Origin: an uncultured Candidatus Entotheonella sp.
Lineage (GTDB): Bacteria > Tectomicrobia > Entotheonellia > Entotheonellales > Entotheonellaceae
Length of the DNA stretch: 64,000 nucleotides
Direction: 5' to 3'
NCBI GenBank assembly: GCA_958295825.1
Contig: OY282375.1
Location: forward strand, 2,341,489 to 2,405,488
Below are positions 9,035 through 17,598 of the stretch, piece by piece (positions within the stretch are counted from its first letter, which is position 1; every line of letters begins with the position of its first letter). Both the position numbers and the translations under genes were made by a program. The notes under the pieces are model-generated. The model did no database searches. It saw nothing but the letters and a program-made list of their open reading frames with translations, and was not told the DNA's origin.

Positions 9035-12000
9035 TCACGAGATCACCACCACATTCCTTTCGGTCTCGGGATACAAATTGTCCATCTCCTCCTGAATCCT
9101 GAGCGTCATCCCGACAGCCGTCACCATGCGGCAGCAGGTGCGGATGTCGTCGAGGTCAATGCGGCGGTCCCTGCGGTCTTTCAGCCATTTGTCGCAGACC
9201 TGGTAGCCGCCGATGCGGTAAGCATGCACCTCTGGCGGGACGGGGCCGAAATACTGGGTTTTGTTGATGTACAGGCGCTGGGCATCGGGGTCATAGTGAA
9301 AGCCTTGCGTCTTCGTTCGGGCGACCACGGCATCGCCATCGCCCTCAAAGCGGCAGGTCGGCGTGTCGAGTTCGGGAGAGTCGAGGAGGTGCAGGGCGGT
9401 CAGTCGCGCACCCAAGGCGGCGACCTGGGCGAACACGGCGCGCTCCTTCGTGAACGGAATGCGCGGGAAGTCGGTGCGCAGAAAGTCGGCGTACGTGGCG
9501 CGGTAGGTTGGGGCATACAGGATGGCGTAGACGTAGTGGAAAACGTCCTCGGGCGCGGGTGCTCGGCCATGCGCTGCCGTCAGGGCCGCGACCAGCTTGG
9601 GATTCAGGTTAGGCTGCCGTGCGGACGGCCCGAGTCTTGCGAAGAGATCACCGCTGTCGGCAGTGGAATAGAGATACAGGGGAAGGGTGTATCCGATCTC
9701 TCTGGTCTTGTTGGAGACGCAACAACTCTCAGCAATGCCATCCGTAACCAAGCAATGCTGCCACGTTTCGCTGACCGTTTGTCGGCAGACGTGCAGCGCC
9801 CGGTTCTTCCCGGCCAGCATGTGGCGCATGACTTCGGGACGCGGCATGCAGATGAACCCCCGCGACCGCCCGGTGTAATACGTATGCCGCATGTCAAAGG
9901 GCCGGTACAGAATCGGCGTCACCCGCTCACGCGCAGGCCCCGAATCGCGCAAATCCTGCTGCGCCATCGTCACTTTCCAGTCCCGCGAATCATTGCCAAG
10001 CTGGTACCCTTGCCGGGCCAACTCCGGCTCCATCCGCGAGAAAACGGTCACCGTGCTCCACACCTCATCCGCCGACCAGCGAATCGTCAGGCTGTCGCGC
10101 GCCGTCACGATGCCGACGCTATGCACGGGGAAGATCTCAGCCACCGGCATGAAGCGGTTATAAGCAGCTTCGAGCGCCTCGTCGCGCGGCACGAACAGGT
10201 AATGTGGCGACGCCGGGTTCAACGCCTGCCATTCGGTGCTGTTGCGATCGTGCGCGTGCAACCAGCCGTATTTGCTTTCTCGGGTTCCGAAACGTTCAGC
10301 GTGATGGACCCATCCCTTTGGGTCATCCTGTTTATCTTGTCCAGCCATGTTTGAATCGCCCCGCTTCACGAAGAAGGCAATGGCCACCCCTTGGCGAATG
10401 TCGAAGACGTTCTGATCCGGGCTGCCGTCTGGACCGGTTTCCTTCTTCAACGCGTTGCCATGCAGGTCGAGAACGTAGAGGTCGTCGAAGGTGCGCAGCA
10501 GGCTCTGGCGCATGCCGCGGAAGGTGGGGTTGTCGAGGTAGCCGTGATTGGTAATCATGCCGATAATGCCGCGCCCGGCCTGCTCGATTTTCCACTGGGC
10601 GTAGCGCAGAAACTTGACGTAATCATCCTGCAGCCACTTCGGGTTTTTCTCGCCCAGCGGACGGCCATCCACCTGTTTGTAGTCGTCGATCAGGCCGCGT
10701 ATCCAGCCGCCCTTGTTGCTGGAGTGCCCCGAATAGGGCGGGTTGCCGAGGATGAGCAGGACCGGCTTCTCTTTCTTCACCGCGCCCGCCAGGCGTGACT
10801 CGGCGGCCAGAGCCGAAATGCCGGGCAAGCGGCTCTCCTCCAGCTCCTTCCAGTCCAGGGTATTGGTGAGGTAAAACGGCATGCGCTCGTCGTCGCCCAG
10901 GCGGTGGCCGAGCTCTTCCAGGAAGAAGCTCATCTTGAGGTGGCCGACGGCGTAGGGCGCCATCATCAGCTCAAGCGCGTAGAAGTTCTTGAGGACGTGC
11001 TGGCGAATGAAGTCTGCCTTGCCGCCGCTGCCGTACTTGGCTTCGAACTCGGCCACCGCCTCCTGAGCGGCCCGGGCCACGAAGGTCATGGTGCCCGCCG
11101 CGGGATCGAGCAGCGTGACGCCCTCCGAGGCGAGGCCGTCGCGCAGGCCGAAGGCGGCCTTGAGCATGCCGTGCAGGGACCGGACGATGTAGCCGACCAC
11201 CGGTTCGGGGGTGTAATAGACGCCGCGGCGCTCGCGCTCGCCGGGGTCGTATTGCGCCAGAAACGTCTCGTAGAAATGCACGATGGGGTCGCTGCCCTTG
11301 CCCTCCCGGTAGTAGCGGCCGAGGATGCCCGGAGCGTCGGCCACGGCCAGGACTTCGGCGAGGTCGTCCACGCACCAGGCGAGCGGTTGCGGCAGGTCGC
11401 CCAGCGAGATGAAGCGAAACATGTCGCGCAGGACGCCGATGGCGTGGGGAATGTTGTCGAACGCGGCGCGGCGATTGAAGTCGTCGCCGGCGCGAATGCG
11501 GGCCGCGAAAAGGCCGTAGGTGATGGTCTGCGCGAACAGGTCGGCGAACGCCTCCGGCGTCAATGAACCGATGAGGTATTCCCGGAAGGCGTCGAAAAAG
11601 CCACGCAGCATGCCGGGGTTATCGGCTTCGTCGTCGTACTGGTCTCTGACGACATCGCGAAGCAGGCGTGTGCGTTTGGCCAATTCGACGGCAAGGGACT
11701 CGGCGGTGAAGGTTTTGGGCAGGGCAAAATCGAGGAAGCGCTCGAGAAGGGCTGACAGCTCTTCCGGGCGCTCGACCGGCGGCGCCGTGCGCAGTTGGTT
11801 GAGCGCCAGGGGCCGGGCGGCCAGAGCCGTCTGCTCCCGCACCTCGTTGCGGTACAAACGAAATTCCAGAAAGTTGGTGAGCAGCAAATTCGGGAAGGTC
11901 GATCGGTAGCGCTGCAACTGCTCGGAGTTTTCGACGTCGTCCAGCCGTTCTTCGGTCGGCCTCTTGGCTTCGACGTAGCCGACGATGCGGTCCGTGCCGT

Positions 12001-12202
12001 TCCACAGCCGGAAGTCTGGATTGCCGCCCTCGGTCGGCTTGGGCAGGGTGGTGACGTGCACGTGCTGCCGGCCGGTGTTGTCGGCGACCTCTTTCAGCAT
12101 CGCCGCCAGGGCCGGGTAGTAGCTCTCCTCGCGCGCGTCGCCTTGCCGCGCGACGTCGGCAAGGTCCTTGAAATAACCGGCAAAGATGGCTTTTTGGTTC
12201 AC
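9035..12202 (-). CDS. Single-chain restriction-modification enzyme (type IIG/ISP-like N6-adenine methylase)
   Basis: A protein of about 1055 residues. A PD-(D/E)xK nuclease pattern lies at the N-terminus (NPDFRLW at about residues 61-67, then VEAK at 77-80). A helical region and an N6-adenine methyltransferase domain follow, with motif I LLDPAAGTMTF (about 364-374) and motif IV NPPY (485-488). The C-terminal third resembles the target-recognition region of Type_ISP_C proteins (PRDEALEAAYNRFMP ... YRPFDMRHTYYTGRSRGF ... FPRIPF). The helicase domain of true type ISP enzymes is absent, so it is most like a helicase-free IIG-type enzyme that both methylates and cuts. GTG at 12202 (VNQKAIFAGYF) is preferred; the upstream extension to 12271 is a translated intergenic repeat. 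Confidence 0.8.
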   Translation of the reverse strand: MNQKAIFAGYFKDLADVARQGDAREESYYPALAAMLKEVADNTGRQHVHVTTLPKPTEGGNPDFRLWNGTDRIVGYVEAKRPTEERLDDVENSEQLQRYRSTFPNLLLTNFLEFRLYRNEVREQTALAARPLALNQLRTAPPVERPEELSALLERFLDFALPKTFTAESLAVELAKRTRLLRDVVRDQYDDEADNPGMLRGFFDAFREYLIGSLTPEAFADLFAQTITYGLFAARIRAGDDFNRRAAFDNIPHAIGVLRDMFRFISLGDLPQPLAWCVDDLAEVLAVADAPGILGRYYREGKGSDPIVHFYETFLAQYDPGERERRGVYYTPEPVVGYIVRSLHGMLKAAFGLRDGLASEGVTLLDPAAGTMTFVARAAQEAVAEFEAKYGSGGKADFIRQHVLKNFYALELMMAPYAVGHLKMSFFLEELGHRLGDDERMPFYLTNTLDWKELEESRLPGISALAAESRLAGAVKKEKPVLLILGNPPYSGHSSNKGGWIRGLIDDYKQVDGRPLGEKNPKWLQDDYVKFLRYAQWKIEQAGRGIIGMITNHGYLDNPTFRGMRQSLLRTFDDLYVLDLHGNALKKETGPDGSPDQNVFDIRQGVAIAFFVKRGDSNMAGQDKQDDPKGWVHHAERFGTRESKYGWLHAHDRNSTEWQALNPASPHYLFVPRDEALEAAYNRFMPVAEIFPVHSVGIVTARDSLTIRWSADEVWSTVTVFSRMEPELARQGYQLGNDSRDWKVTMAQQDLRDSGPARERVTPILYRPFDMRHTYYTGRSRGFICMPRPEVMRHMLAGKNRALHVCRQTVSETWQHCLVTDGIAESCCVSNKTREIGYTLPLYLYSTADSGDLFARLGPSARQPNLNPKLVAALTAAHGRAPAPEDVFHYVYAILYAPTYRATYADFLRTDFPRIPFTKERAVFAQVAALGARLTALHLLDSPELDTPTCRFEGDGDAVVARTKTQGFHYDPDAQRLYINKTQYFGPVPPEVHAYRIGGYQVCDKWLKDRRDRRIDLDDIRTCCRMVTAVGMTLRIQEEMDNLYPETERNVVVIS

Positions 12203-12211
12203 GTCGCCCCC

Positions 12212-12247
12212 CCCCTCACCCTGCCCTCTCCCGCCAGGGGAGAGGGG
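12212..12247. repeat. Intergenic palindrome of the CCCTCTCCC...GGGGAGAGGG class
   Basis: CCCTCTCCC and GGGGAGAGGG flank a short loop just upstream of the restriction gene. Translated in frame it gives the low-value peptide SPGGRGQGEGG, a familiar signature of dispersed proteobacterial intergenic repeats. It is a reason not to extend the neighbouring coding region. Confidence 0.6.
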
Positions 12248-12295
12248 AAAAACGGTATAAACCGGGAACATGGTTTACATCTTGCTGAGGTATTG

Positions 12296-12339
12296 CGCCT
12301 GCATGGTATCCAGGATGAGGTTCCGATACCATGCAGGCG
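12296..12339. promoter_or_regulatory. Perfect 15-bp inverted repeat upstream of the MaoC gene
   Basis: Arms CGCCTGCATGGTATC (12296-12310) and its exact complement (12325-12339) enclose a 14-nt loop. It ends 42 nt before the MaoC start and 22 nt before its ribosome-binding site. There is no T-run, so an operator or leader hairpin is as likely as a terminator. Confidence 0.5.
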
Positions 12340-12380
12340 GTCGGCAATCATACCCAACAGGCGGAAGGAGACCCTTGGTA

Positions 12381-12833
12381 ATGGCTGGATTGTATTTCGA
12401 GGAATTTACCATTGGGCAGGTGTTCAAGCACCAACCCGGGCGTACGGTGACGGAAGCGGACAACGTGCTGTTCACCACCATGACGATGAACCCGCAGCCG
12501 CTGCACCTGGATGCGGCGTTTGCCAGTCAGACGGAATTCGGGCAGCGGCTGGTTAACAGCCTGTTGACGCTGGGGATTGCCGTGGGGCTTTCAGTGGGGG
12601 ATACGACACTTGGAACAACGGTGGCCAATCTGGGATTCGACAAGATCGAATTCCCGAAACCCACGTTCCACGGCGATACGCTGTATATCGAGACGGAAGT
12701 CATGGACAAGCGGGAGTCGCGGTCGCGCCCTGACGCCGGGGTGGTGTTTTTCGAGCACCGCGCAACCAATCAGCGCAAGGAGCTGGTGGCCCGAATTCGC
12801 CGAGCGGGCTTGATGCGTAAGAAGCCAGTGTGA
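12381..12833 (+). CDS. MaoC-family dehydratase (hot-dog fold acyl-CoA hydratase)
   Basis: A 150-residue hot-dog protein of the MaoC/(R)-hydratase family. It has the [20 protein letters not shown]-terminal segment, the catalytic-type region [16 protein letters not shown] (acid/His dyad N-P-x-P-L-H-x-D) and [17 protein letters not shown] after it. It would hydrate or dehydrate a CoA thioester, possibly a mesaconyl- or enoyl-CoA. The start at 12381 is fixed by GGAAGGAG at 12363-12370; the in-frame ATGs upstream fall in the palindromic leader. Confidence 0.88.
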   Translation: MAGLYFEEFTIGQVFKHQPGRTVTEADNVLFTTMTMNPQPLHLDAAFASQTEFGQRLVNSLLTLGIAVGLSVGDTTLGTTVANLGFDKIEFPKPTFHGDTLYIETEVMDKRESRSRPDAGVVFFEHRATNQRKELVARIRRAGLMRKKPV

Positions 12834-12852
12834 GGACCGGACGGGTGGGGGG

Positions 12853-13191
12853 CTAATCATCGTCCTCGCAGAGCGCCCGCAGCATGGCCCAAGGGTAGAT
12901 GCCGGTGCGGTGGCCGTCGTCCCACTCGATGCCGAGGGCGTAATGGCCTACGGTGTTCAGGTGCACCGGCTGCACGTCTTGGGTGGTCGCGGTGGTCACG
13001 GTCTGGAAGGGGTTTTTGGCGGCTTCCTGCTGTCGGGTGCGCAGTTCGCCACAGGTGGCGCAGGGGCAGGCCCGGCGCAGATTGCTGTATTCATAGAAGC
13101 AGGCACGCCCGTCGTTCCACAGGATACGCAGGGTGCCGCCGTCGTTGCGCTGAATTTCCACGGGGTAATACGAGTCGAGTGATTCGGCCAC
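12853..13191 (-). CDS. DUF971 domain protein
   Basis: 112 residues matching the small DUF971 (GBBH-like N-terminal) family: a YYPVEIQ start, LRILWNDGRACFYEYSNLR, the CPCATCG cysteine cluster and the conserved ending VGHYALGIEWDDGHRTGIY. Relatives are linked to Fe-S cluster handling or act as the N-domain of 2-oxoglutarate dioxygenases. It is probably co-directional with the DsbA-like gene upstream but separated by a strong hairpin. Confidence 0.82.
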   Translation of the reverse strand: MAESLDSYYPVEIQRNDGGTLRILWNDGRACFYEYSNLRRACPCATCGELRTRQQEAAKNPFQTVTTATTQDVQPVHLNTVGHYALGIEWDDGHRTGIYPWAMLRALCEDDD

Positions 13192-13220
13192 AACCGACCT
13201 TTCTGCCTGCCTGATTCAAA

Positions 13221-13258
13221 GCCGGCAGGAGGGCTCTCGGAGCGGCCCTCCTGCCGGC
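13221..13258 (-). terminator. Strong 14-bp hairpin after the DsbA-like gene
   Basis: Arms GCCGGCAGGAGGGC (13221-13234) and the exact complement (13245-13258) with a 10-nt loop. On the minus strand the stem is followed by TTTGAATC, a weak T-tract. Its place 17 nt past the stop at 13275 fits a factor-independent terminator. Confidence 0.6.
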
Positions 13259-13274
13259 ACGGCCGTTAAGTCGC

Positions 13275-13940
13275 CTAGCGTCCCTCATCCGCACGGCGGC
13301 GCGCCTCCGAAGCAGCAGCGACCGTCGCCGAGGCGGGTTTCTTGATTTCCATGACGTACGGACGCGGGGCGGCAATGTTGTACAGCGCGTGGAAAAGTTC
13401 CACGTCGTCCGGCCCTTCCCATGCCCCGGAATCGAGCTTGATGAAGGTGGGCTGATAGCCGTCGAAGAGGATGGTCGGCACGCCGAAAATGTCGTGCTGC
13501 TCATCCGCTTCCTGATGGTCGGCGCCAATCGCCGCACGATATTTGCGGGTGCGCAGGTCCTCGGCCAGCACGGTGGCGTCGACATCGACCTCACGGGCCA
13601 ACTGCATCAGTTCGAGGGGGTTGGCGATGTCCCGCTTCTGCTGGTGGTGGGCGCGGAACACGGCGATATGGAAGCGGTTGAAGGCGTCCTCGCCCTGCTC
13701 GGCCAGGATGCTCTTTGCGGCTTCATGCGGCGGGATGTCACGGCTGGTGAAACGGGGATCATCCCAGGCTTTCCACTCCAGCCCACGGCGACTGTTGACT
13801 TGCTCAAGCAGAAACGACTTCCAGGTAATTTGCAGATTTTCGCCCAATTTGTCTTTCACGCGATCGAGCCACTCCGCGGCTCGCCAAGCGTATGGTCAAA
13901 CGTAACAGCTCCAGATGGTGAAGTGATAGCCTTGGTTCAT
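13275..13940 (-). CDS. DsbA-family thiol oxidoreductase with in-frame TGA at the active-site Cys (candidate selenoprotein)
   Basis: From ATG at 13940, with a textbook AAGGAG seven bases upstream, the frame reads MNQGYHFTIWSCYV, TGA (codon 15, 13896-13898), PYAWRAAEWLDRVKD, and then runs open to 13275. The full product is 221 residues. The C-terminal part is a thioredoxin-fold DsbA/Rv2466c-like domain (FLLEQVNSR, HIAVFRAHHQQKRDI, cis-Pro loop FGVPTILFDG). In this family the residue preceding PxAW or PWC is the nucleophilic Cys, so TGA sits exactly there, giving SCYVUPYAW. A GTG at 13859 would give a shorter product without the active site, which makes little sense. Either Sec is inserted or Cys was lost by a TGC/TGT to TGA mutation. 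A SECIS-like hairpin follows. Confidence 0.7.
13865..13898 (-). promoter_or_regulatory. Candidate bacterial SECIS hairpin after the in-frame TGA
   Basis: Starting 12 nt after the TGA, CGAGCC and GGCTCG form a perfect 6-bp stem around a 7-nt loop GCGGAGT. The loop begins with G and lies 18 nt from the TGA, within the spacing generally described for bacterial SECIS elements. A 6-bp stem in GC-rich coding DNA can arise by chance. Confidence 0.5.
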
Positions 13941-14263
13941 GAAGGTTCTCCTTAGCTGCGTTGCGGGCCGTGCAGCCTTTGCATGGTGTGAATGAAAGAG
14001 GCCAATGGTAGCACACCGCCCCGGCATTGTCAGGGCGGCGGCAGGTAATGGGCAGAGTAAGCGCATATCAGCATTGCATGCGTTTGGTCACAGCAATTTT
14101 TTGAATATCCCCTCTGTCAAGGGGTAAAGGCTAGACGCAAGCGGCTTGCCCCCGGATGACGCCATCTACGCTTACCCTGCACGCGCCGCGTGCGCGCTTG
14201 AACTTGCGCTGTCCGCAACATATCATTCCCTGGAATCTGCTGGATATGCGAAGGAGGACGGGT
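13941..14263. other. Divergent intergenic region, no gene seen
   Basis: It lies between the DsbA-like gene and the DUF507 pair and must hold both promoters. A CCGCCC/GGGCGG hairpin sits near 14016-14042. No coding frame here has a plausible start and composition. Confidence 0.5.
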
Positions 14264-14545
14264 ATGCGACTGGGCAGGAAAATGATCGACCACGTCGCCA
14301 AGACCATCACGGACGTGTTGACCCGGAAAGACATGTTGGATATCGAGGTGGACCCGCGTGCCGTAACCGAGGAAGTGAGCCGACTGATTGTCAACGACCT
14401 TATGGTTGAGGATCGGCTCAACGCCGAGGTAAGAGACATCCTGGAGGCCCACCTCAACGAAATGGACCGCGGCAACATCGACTACTCGCGCATGTTTTCC
14501 ATGGTCAAACGCCAGCTTGTGCGAGACCGCGGGCTGATCTTGTAG
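14264..14545 (+). CDS. DUF507 family protein, first of a tandem pair
   Basis: 93 residues beginning MRLGRKMIDHVAKTITDVL, a basic helical N-terminus followed by VEDRLNAEVRDILEAHLNEM and the C-terminal KRQLVRDRGLIL typical of DUF507. AAGGAGG at 14251-14257 fixes the start at 14264; the in-frame upstream codons lack family similarity. The function of DUF507 is unknown. Family members are found in deeply branching and deltaproteobacterial-type lineages, often as adjacent paralogues as here. Confidence 0.8.
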   Translation: MRLGRKMIDHVAKTITDVLTRKDMLDIEVDPRAVTEEVSRLIVNDLMVEDRLNAEVRDILEAHLNEMDRGNIDYSRMFSMVKRQLVRDRGLIL

Positions 14546-14574
14546 ACAAGCAGCTCAGAGCGGGGAAACTACCG

Positions 14575-14844
14575 ATGAGCCTCTCAAGGGAAAAAGTCAA
14601 TCATCTTTCTCAGCTTGTCGTGCGGAGGCTGGAGGAAATGCCGGAGGTGACGCTCCGCATGCCCTCCAACACCGTGCGGCTGCAGATCGTGAACGCCATA
14701 CAGGAAGCGCTCCGGCTCGAAGAAGAAGTCGACTTCGCCGTCCGGCAAACCTTGGCGTCCTATACGCGCCGGATCGTGGAAGGCAGCAGGGAATGGGACG
14801 TGATGTACCAGAAACTCTACGAGCTGGAGATGGACAAGCGTTAG
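14575..14844 (+). CDS. DUF507 family protein, second of a tandem pair
   Basis: 89 residues, MSLSREKVNHLSQLVVRRLE..., with the same all-helical layout as its upstream neighbour (EEEVDFAVRQTLASY, then a C-terminal YQKLYELEMDKR). It starts 29 nt after the first DUF507 stop, so the two are probably co-translated from one message and may form a heterodimer. That pairing is inferred from synteny only. Confidence 0.78.
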   Translation: MSLSREKVNHLSQLVVRRLEEMPEVTLRMPSNTVRLQIVNAIQEALRLEEEVDFAVRQTLASYTRRIVEGSREWDVMYQKLYELEMDKR

Positions 14845-14868
14845 GCGTTTCCGCACACCTCCCCGAGA

Positions 14869-16650
14869 TCAATAGAGCTGGTCGAGCTCAGCCTGGTATT
14901 TCTGCGTCACCACCTGCCGTTTGACCTTCAACGTCGGCGTCAATTCGTTGCTTGCCTCGGTAAAATCCTCCCGCGCAATCACAAACTTCTTGATCGACTC
15001 GTACGGCGCCAATCGCTGGTTGACCCGTTCCACACGGCCCTCCAGCAAGGTGCGGACTTGCGGGTTTGCGGCCAACTCGGCAGCTGTTTCGCCGCTGATG
15101 CCCAACTCCCGGGCATAAGCCGTCGCGGCCTCCATGTCGAGGGTGAGCACGGCGGTCAGAAAGGGGCGGCGGTCGCCGTAGACCATCGCTTGGCTGATGA
15201 GCGGATCGCCCTTGAGCAGATTCTCGATGTTTTGCGGCGCCACGTTCTTGCCGCCGGCCGTGACCAGGAGGTCCTTCTTGCGATCGGTGATGCGCAAAAA
15301 GCCGTCCGCGTCGATCTCGCCGATGTCCCCGGTGGCAAACCAGCCATCATCCAGAAACACCTCCGCCGTTGCCTCCGGCCGCTGGTAGTAGCCGCTGGCA
15401 ATGTTCGGCCCACGCGCCAGAATTTCGCCATCGTCGCTGAGGCGCAGTTCCACTCCCGGCACTGGCAGGCCGACAGTGCCGAATTTGTAGTTGTCGTGTC
15501 GATTGGCGGTCAGTGCCGGGCAGGTCTCCGTGAGTCCGTAGCCTTCCAGGATGAGCAGGCCGGCGGCGTGGAAGAATTCGGCGATCTCGCGTGCCAGTGG
15601 CGCGCCGCCGGAAACGAAGTAACGCAACCGCCCGCCAAGCGCTTCGTGCAGTTTCCCGAACACCAGCCGGTGCGCCAAGTGTCTTTTCAGGCTGAGGCCC
15701 AGCGGCAGCGGCTGGCCCTGCTGCAGCAGACGGCTGGCCTGCCGCCCGACGCCCACGCACCAGTTGAAGATGGCCTGCTTGACGGGCGACCCGGCAGCAC
15801 CGGCTTGCACGCTGGCGTAGACTTTTTCATAGACCCGCGGCACGCTTATCACCAGCATGGGCCGGACTTCACGCATGTTCTGCGACAACGCGTCGATGCT
15901 TTCCGCGAAGGCGGTGGTCCAGCCCTTGTAAAAGCCGAGGAAGGATTCGAGGCGCGCGAACGAATGCGCCAGGGGAAGAAAAAGCAGATTGACGTCGCCC
16001 TCGCCCAGGTCGGTAATCGCGCCGCAACTCTCCATCATGAACAGGTGGTTGCCGTGGGTTTGCACTACCCCCTTGGGCGGCCCCGTGGTGCCCGATGTAT
16101 AAACATAGGTGGCCTCGTGTCCCGGCGTCAGGCCTTGCAGGCGCTGTTCGAGAACGGCTTCTTGCTCGGCGTCGTCGCGGCCTCTTTGAATCAGGTCGGC
16201 AAGCGTCAGGATGGAATCATCGGCGCCCGGCGGGTCATCCGCCACCATGACGATGTGCTTCAGGGTCGGGACCTGATCGCGAACGGCCAGGATCTTGTCG
16301 AGTTGCGCGGACGTATCGATGAACATCGCCGTCGCGCCGGAGTTCTGCAGAATGTACGCTGCCTGGTCGGGCGTTGAGGAGGCGTAGACCGGCACCGTAA
16401 TGCCCGCCGCGGCCATGATGCCAAGGTCGCACTGCACCCATTCCGCCCGGCTGTCGGACAGGATGGCAACGCGGTCGCCCGCCTGCAGGTCCAGCGTCAG
16501 CAGGCCCCTGGCGACGTGTCGCACGAGGTCCCGCAACGCCTGCCAGGAAATCTCGCGCCAAGTCCCGTCCCGCTTGACCAAGTGGGCCGCTTTGCCGCCG
16601 CGCTGGGCGGCACGCTCGAAAAACACCTGTGGGATACTGCTGGCGTCCAT
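14869..16650 (-). CDS. AMP-dependent synthetase/ligase, long-chain acyl-CoA synthetase type
   Basis: A 593-residue ANL-superfamily enzyme. The AMP-binding P-loop YVYTSGTTGPPKG lies near residues 181-193, with ILEGYGLTETCP, the hinge motif GDIGEIDADGFLRITDRKKD and the C-terminal lysine region (TLKVKRQVV). The architecture matches bacterial FadD15-like long-chain fatty acid:CoA ligases, which activate a carboxylate via an acyl-adenylate. It is convergent with the DUF507 pair and is followed upstream by dtd on the same strand. Confidence 0.9.
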   Translation of the reverse strand: MDASSIPQVFFERAAQRGGKAAHLVKRDGTWREISWQALRDLVRHVARGLLTLDLQAGDRVAILSDSRAEWVQCDLGIMAAAGITVPVYASSTPDQAAYILQNSGATAMFIDTSAQLDKILAVRDQVPTLKHIVMVADDPPGADDSILTLADLIQRGRDDAEQEAVLEQRLQGLTPGHEATYVYTSGTTGPPKGVVQTHGNHLFMMESCGAITDLGEGDVNLLFLPLAHSFARLESFLGFYKGWTTAFAESIDALSQNMREVRPMLVISVPRVYEKVYASVQAGAAGSPVKQAIFNWCVGVGRQASRLLQQGQPLPLGLSLKRHLAHRLVFGKLHEALGGRLRYFVSGGAPLAREIAEFFHAAGLLILEGYGLTETCPALTANRHDNYKFGTVGLPVPGVELRLSDDGEILARGPNIASGYYQRPEATAEVFLDDGWFATGDIGEIDADGFLRITDRKKDLLVTAGGKNVAPQNIENLLKGDPLISQAMVYGDRRPFLTAVLTLDMEAATAYARELGISGETAAELAANPQVRTLLEGRVERVNQRLAPYESIKKFVIAREDFTEASNELTPTLKVKRQVVTQKYQAELDQLY

Positions 16651-16693
16651 GGGGTCCCTCCCGTTTCCTTATGCAATGCGTTCTGCCATTGAT

Positions 16694-17143
16694 TCAGCCG
16701 CCGTGGGGGCTGTCGAGGAGCAGCGTCACCGGCCCGTCGTTGACCAGGTACACCTGCATGTCGGCGCCAAAAACGCCGTGCGCGACTGGCACGCCGCGCC
16801 GGGCGGTGGCTTCGAGGAAGTATTCGTAGAGGCGCTCGGCCTGTTCCGGTGGCGCCGCCTGAACGAACGATGGGCGGCGGCCTTTGCGGGCGTCGCCGTA
16901 CAAGGTGAACTGCGACACGATCAGCACGCCGCCCTGAACGTCCTGCACGTCGCGGTTCATCTTGCCCTGCGCATCGTTGAAAATTCGCAGCCCGACGATC
17001 TTCGCCGCCAGATAATCGGCGTCCCGTTCCGTGTCCGGCGTCTGCACGCCCAAGAGCACCAGCAGGCCCCGCTCGACGGCGCCCGCCGTTTCGCCATTCA
17101 CGTCGACCTGGGCCTGCGAAACCCGTTGCACCACGGCCCGCAT
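16694..17143 (-). CDS. dtd: D-aminoacyl-tRNA deacylase
   Basis: 149 residues from [13 protein letters not shown]. It contains both diagnostic motifs of [11 protein letters not shown] (the SQFTL active-site motif) and the cross-subunit NDGPVT loop (the Gly-cisPro motif that excludes L-amino acids). The enzyme is a homodimer that hydrolyses D-aminoacyl-tRNAs and Gly-tRNA(Ala). ATG at 17143 is used; an earlier in-frame start at 17158 adds MEGGV without family support. Confidence 0.95.
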   Translation of the reverse strand: MRAVVQRVSQAQVDVNGETAGAVERGLLVLLGVQTPDTERDADYLAAKIVGLRIFNDAQGKMNRDVQDVQGGVLIVSQFTLYGDARKGRRPSFVQAAPPEQAERLYEYFLEATARRGVPVAHGVFGADMQVYLVNDGPVTLLLDSPHGG

Positions 17144-17281
17144 CACGCCGCCCTCCATTCCGGGCGCCGCGCTCGCGCTGCCAGCGCCTCCCGCACCTGT
17201 TGCAATGACCCAACGAGGCCGTTAGAATGACCCGGTTCAACAGTAAACGTCAAGAGCCGACCCAATACATGGAGAAACGTA

Positions 17282-17560
17282 GTGGCGGAGCGAGCGAGGC
17301 GGGCGCGCAAACCGCGGCCTAAAGCGTGGATTGATGTGGATGGCTGCACCGGTTGTGAATGGTGCGTTGATTTTTGTCCGGTCGACTGCATTGACAAAAT
17401 TGCCGATCCCTCCTACGCCGGCGACGGCACCCACGAGGTCGTCATCGTCGATTGGGACGTGTGCACGGGATGCACCATTTGCGCCAAAGAGTGCCCCTGG
17501 GACACCATTACGATGATTTCGGGCGCCGACGTTGACGTGTTGTTGAACGAAGAAGTGTAA
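17282..17560 (+). CDS. Ferredoxin-type protein with two [4Fe-4S] motifs
   Basis: 92 residues with two cysteine motifs, CTGCEWCVDFCP and CTGCTICAKECP, each CxxCxxCxxxCP, separated by a 30-residue linker containing a short insertion. It therefore binds two [4Fe-4S] clusters as a cytoplasmic electron carrier. The basic N-terminal extension (MAERARRARKPRPK) is unusual for a plain ferredoxin. The GTG start at 17282 follows GGAG at 17272-17275. It is divergent from dtd and its redox partner is not evident. Confidence 0.85.
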   Translation: MAERARRARKPRPKAWIDVDGCTGCEWCVDFCPVDCIDKIADPSYAGDGTHEVVIVDWDVCTGCTICAKECPWDTITMISGADVDVLLNEEV

Positions 17561-17598
17561 CCCTCAGGCCGCCGTCGCCGACCTCAGGCATTGCCCCG

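Noticed and set aside
13275..13859. Short DsbA-like gene starting at GTG 13859
   Set aside because: It would lack the first beta strand and the active site, and has no good ribosome-binding site, unlike the ATG at 13940.
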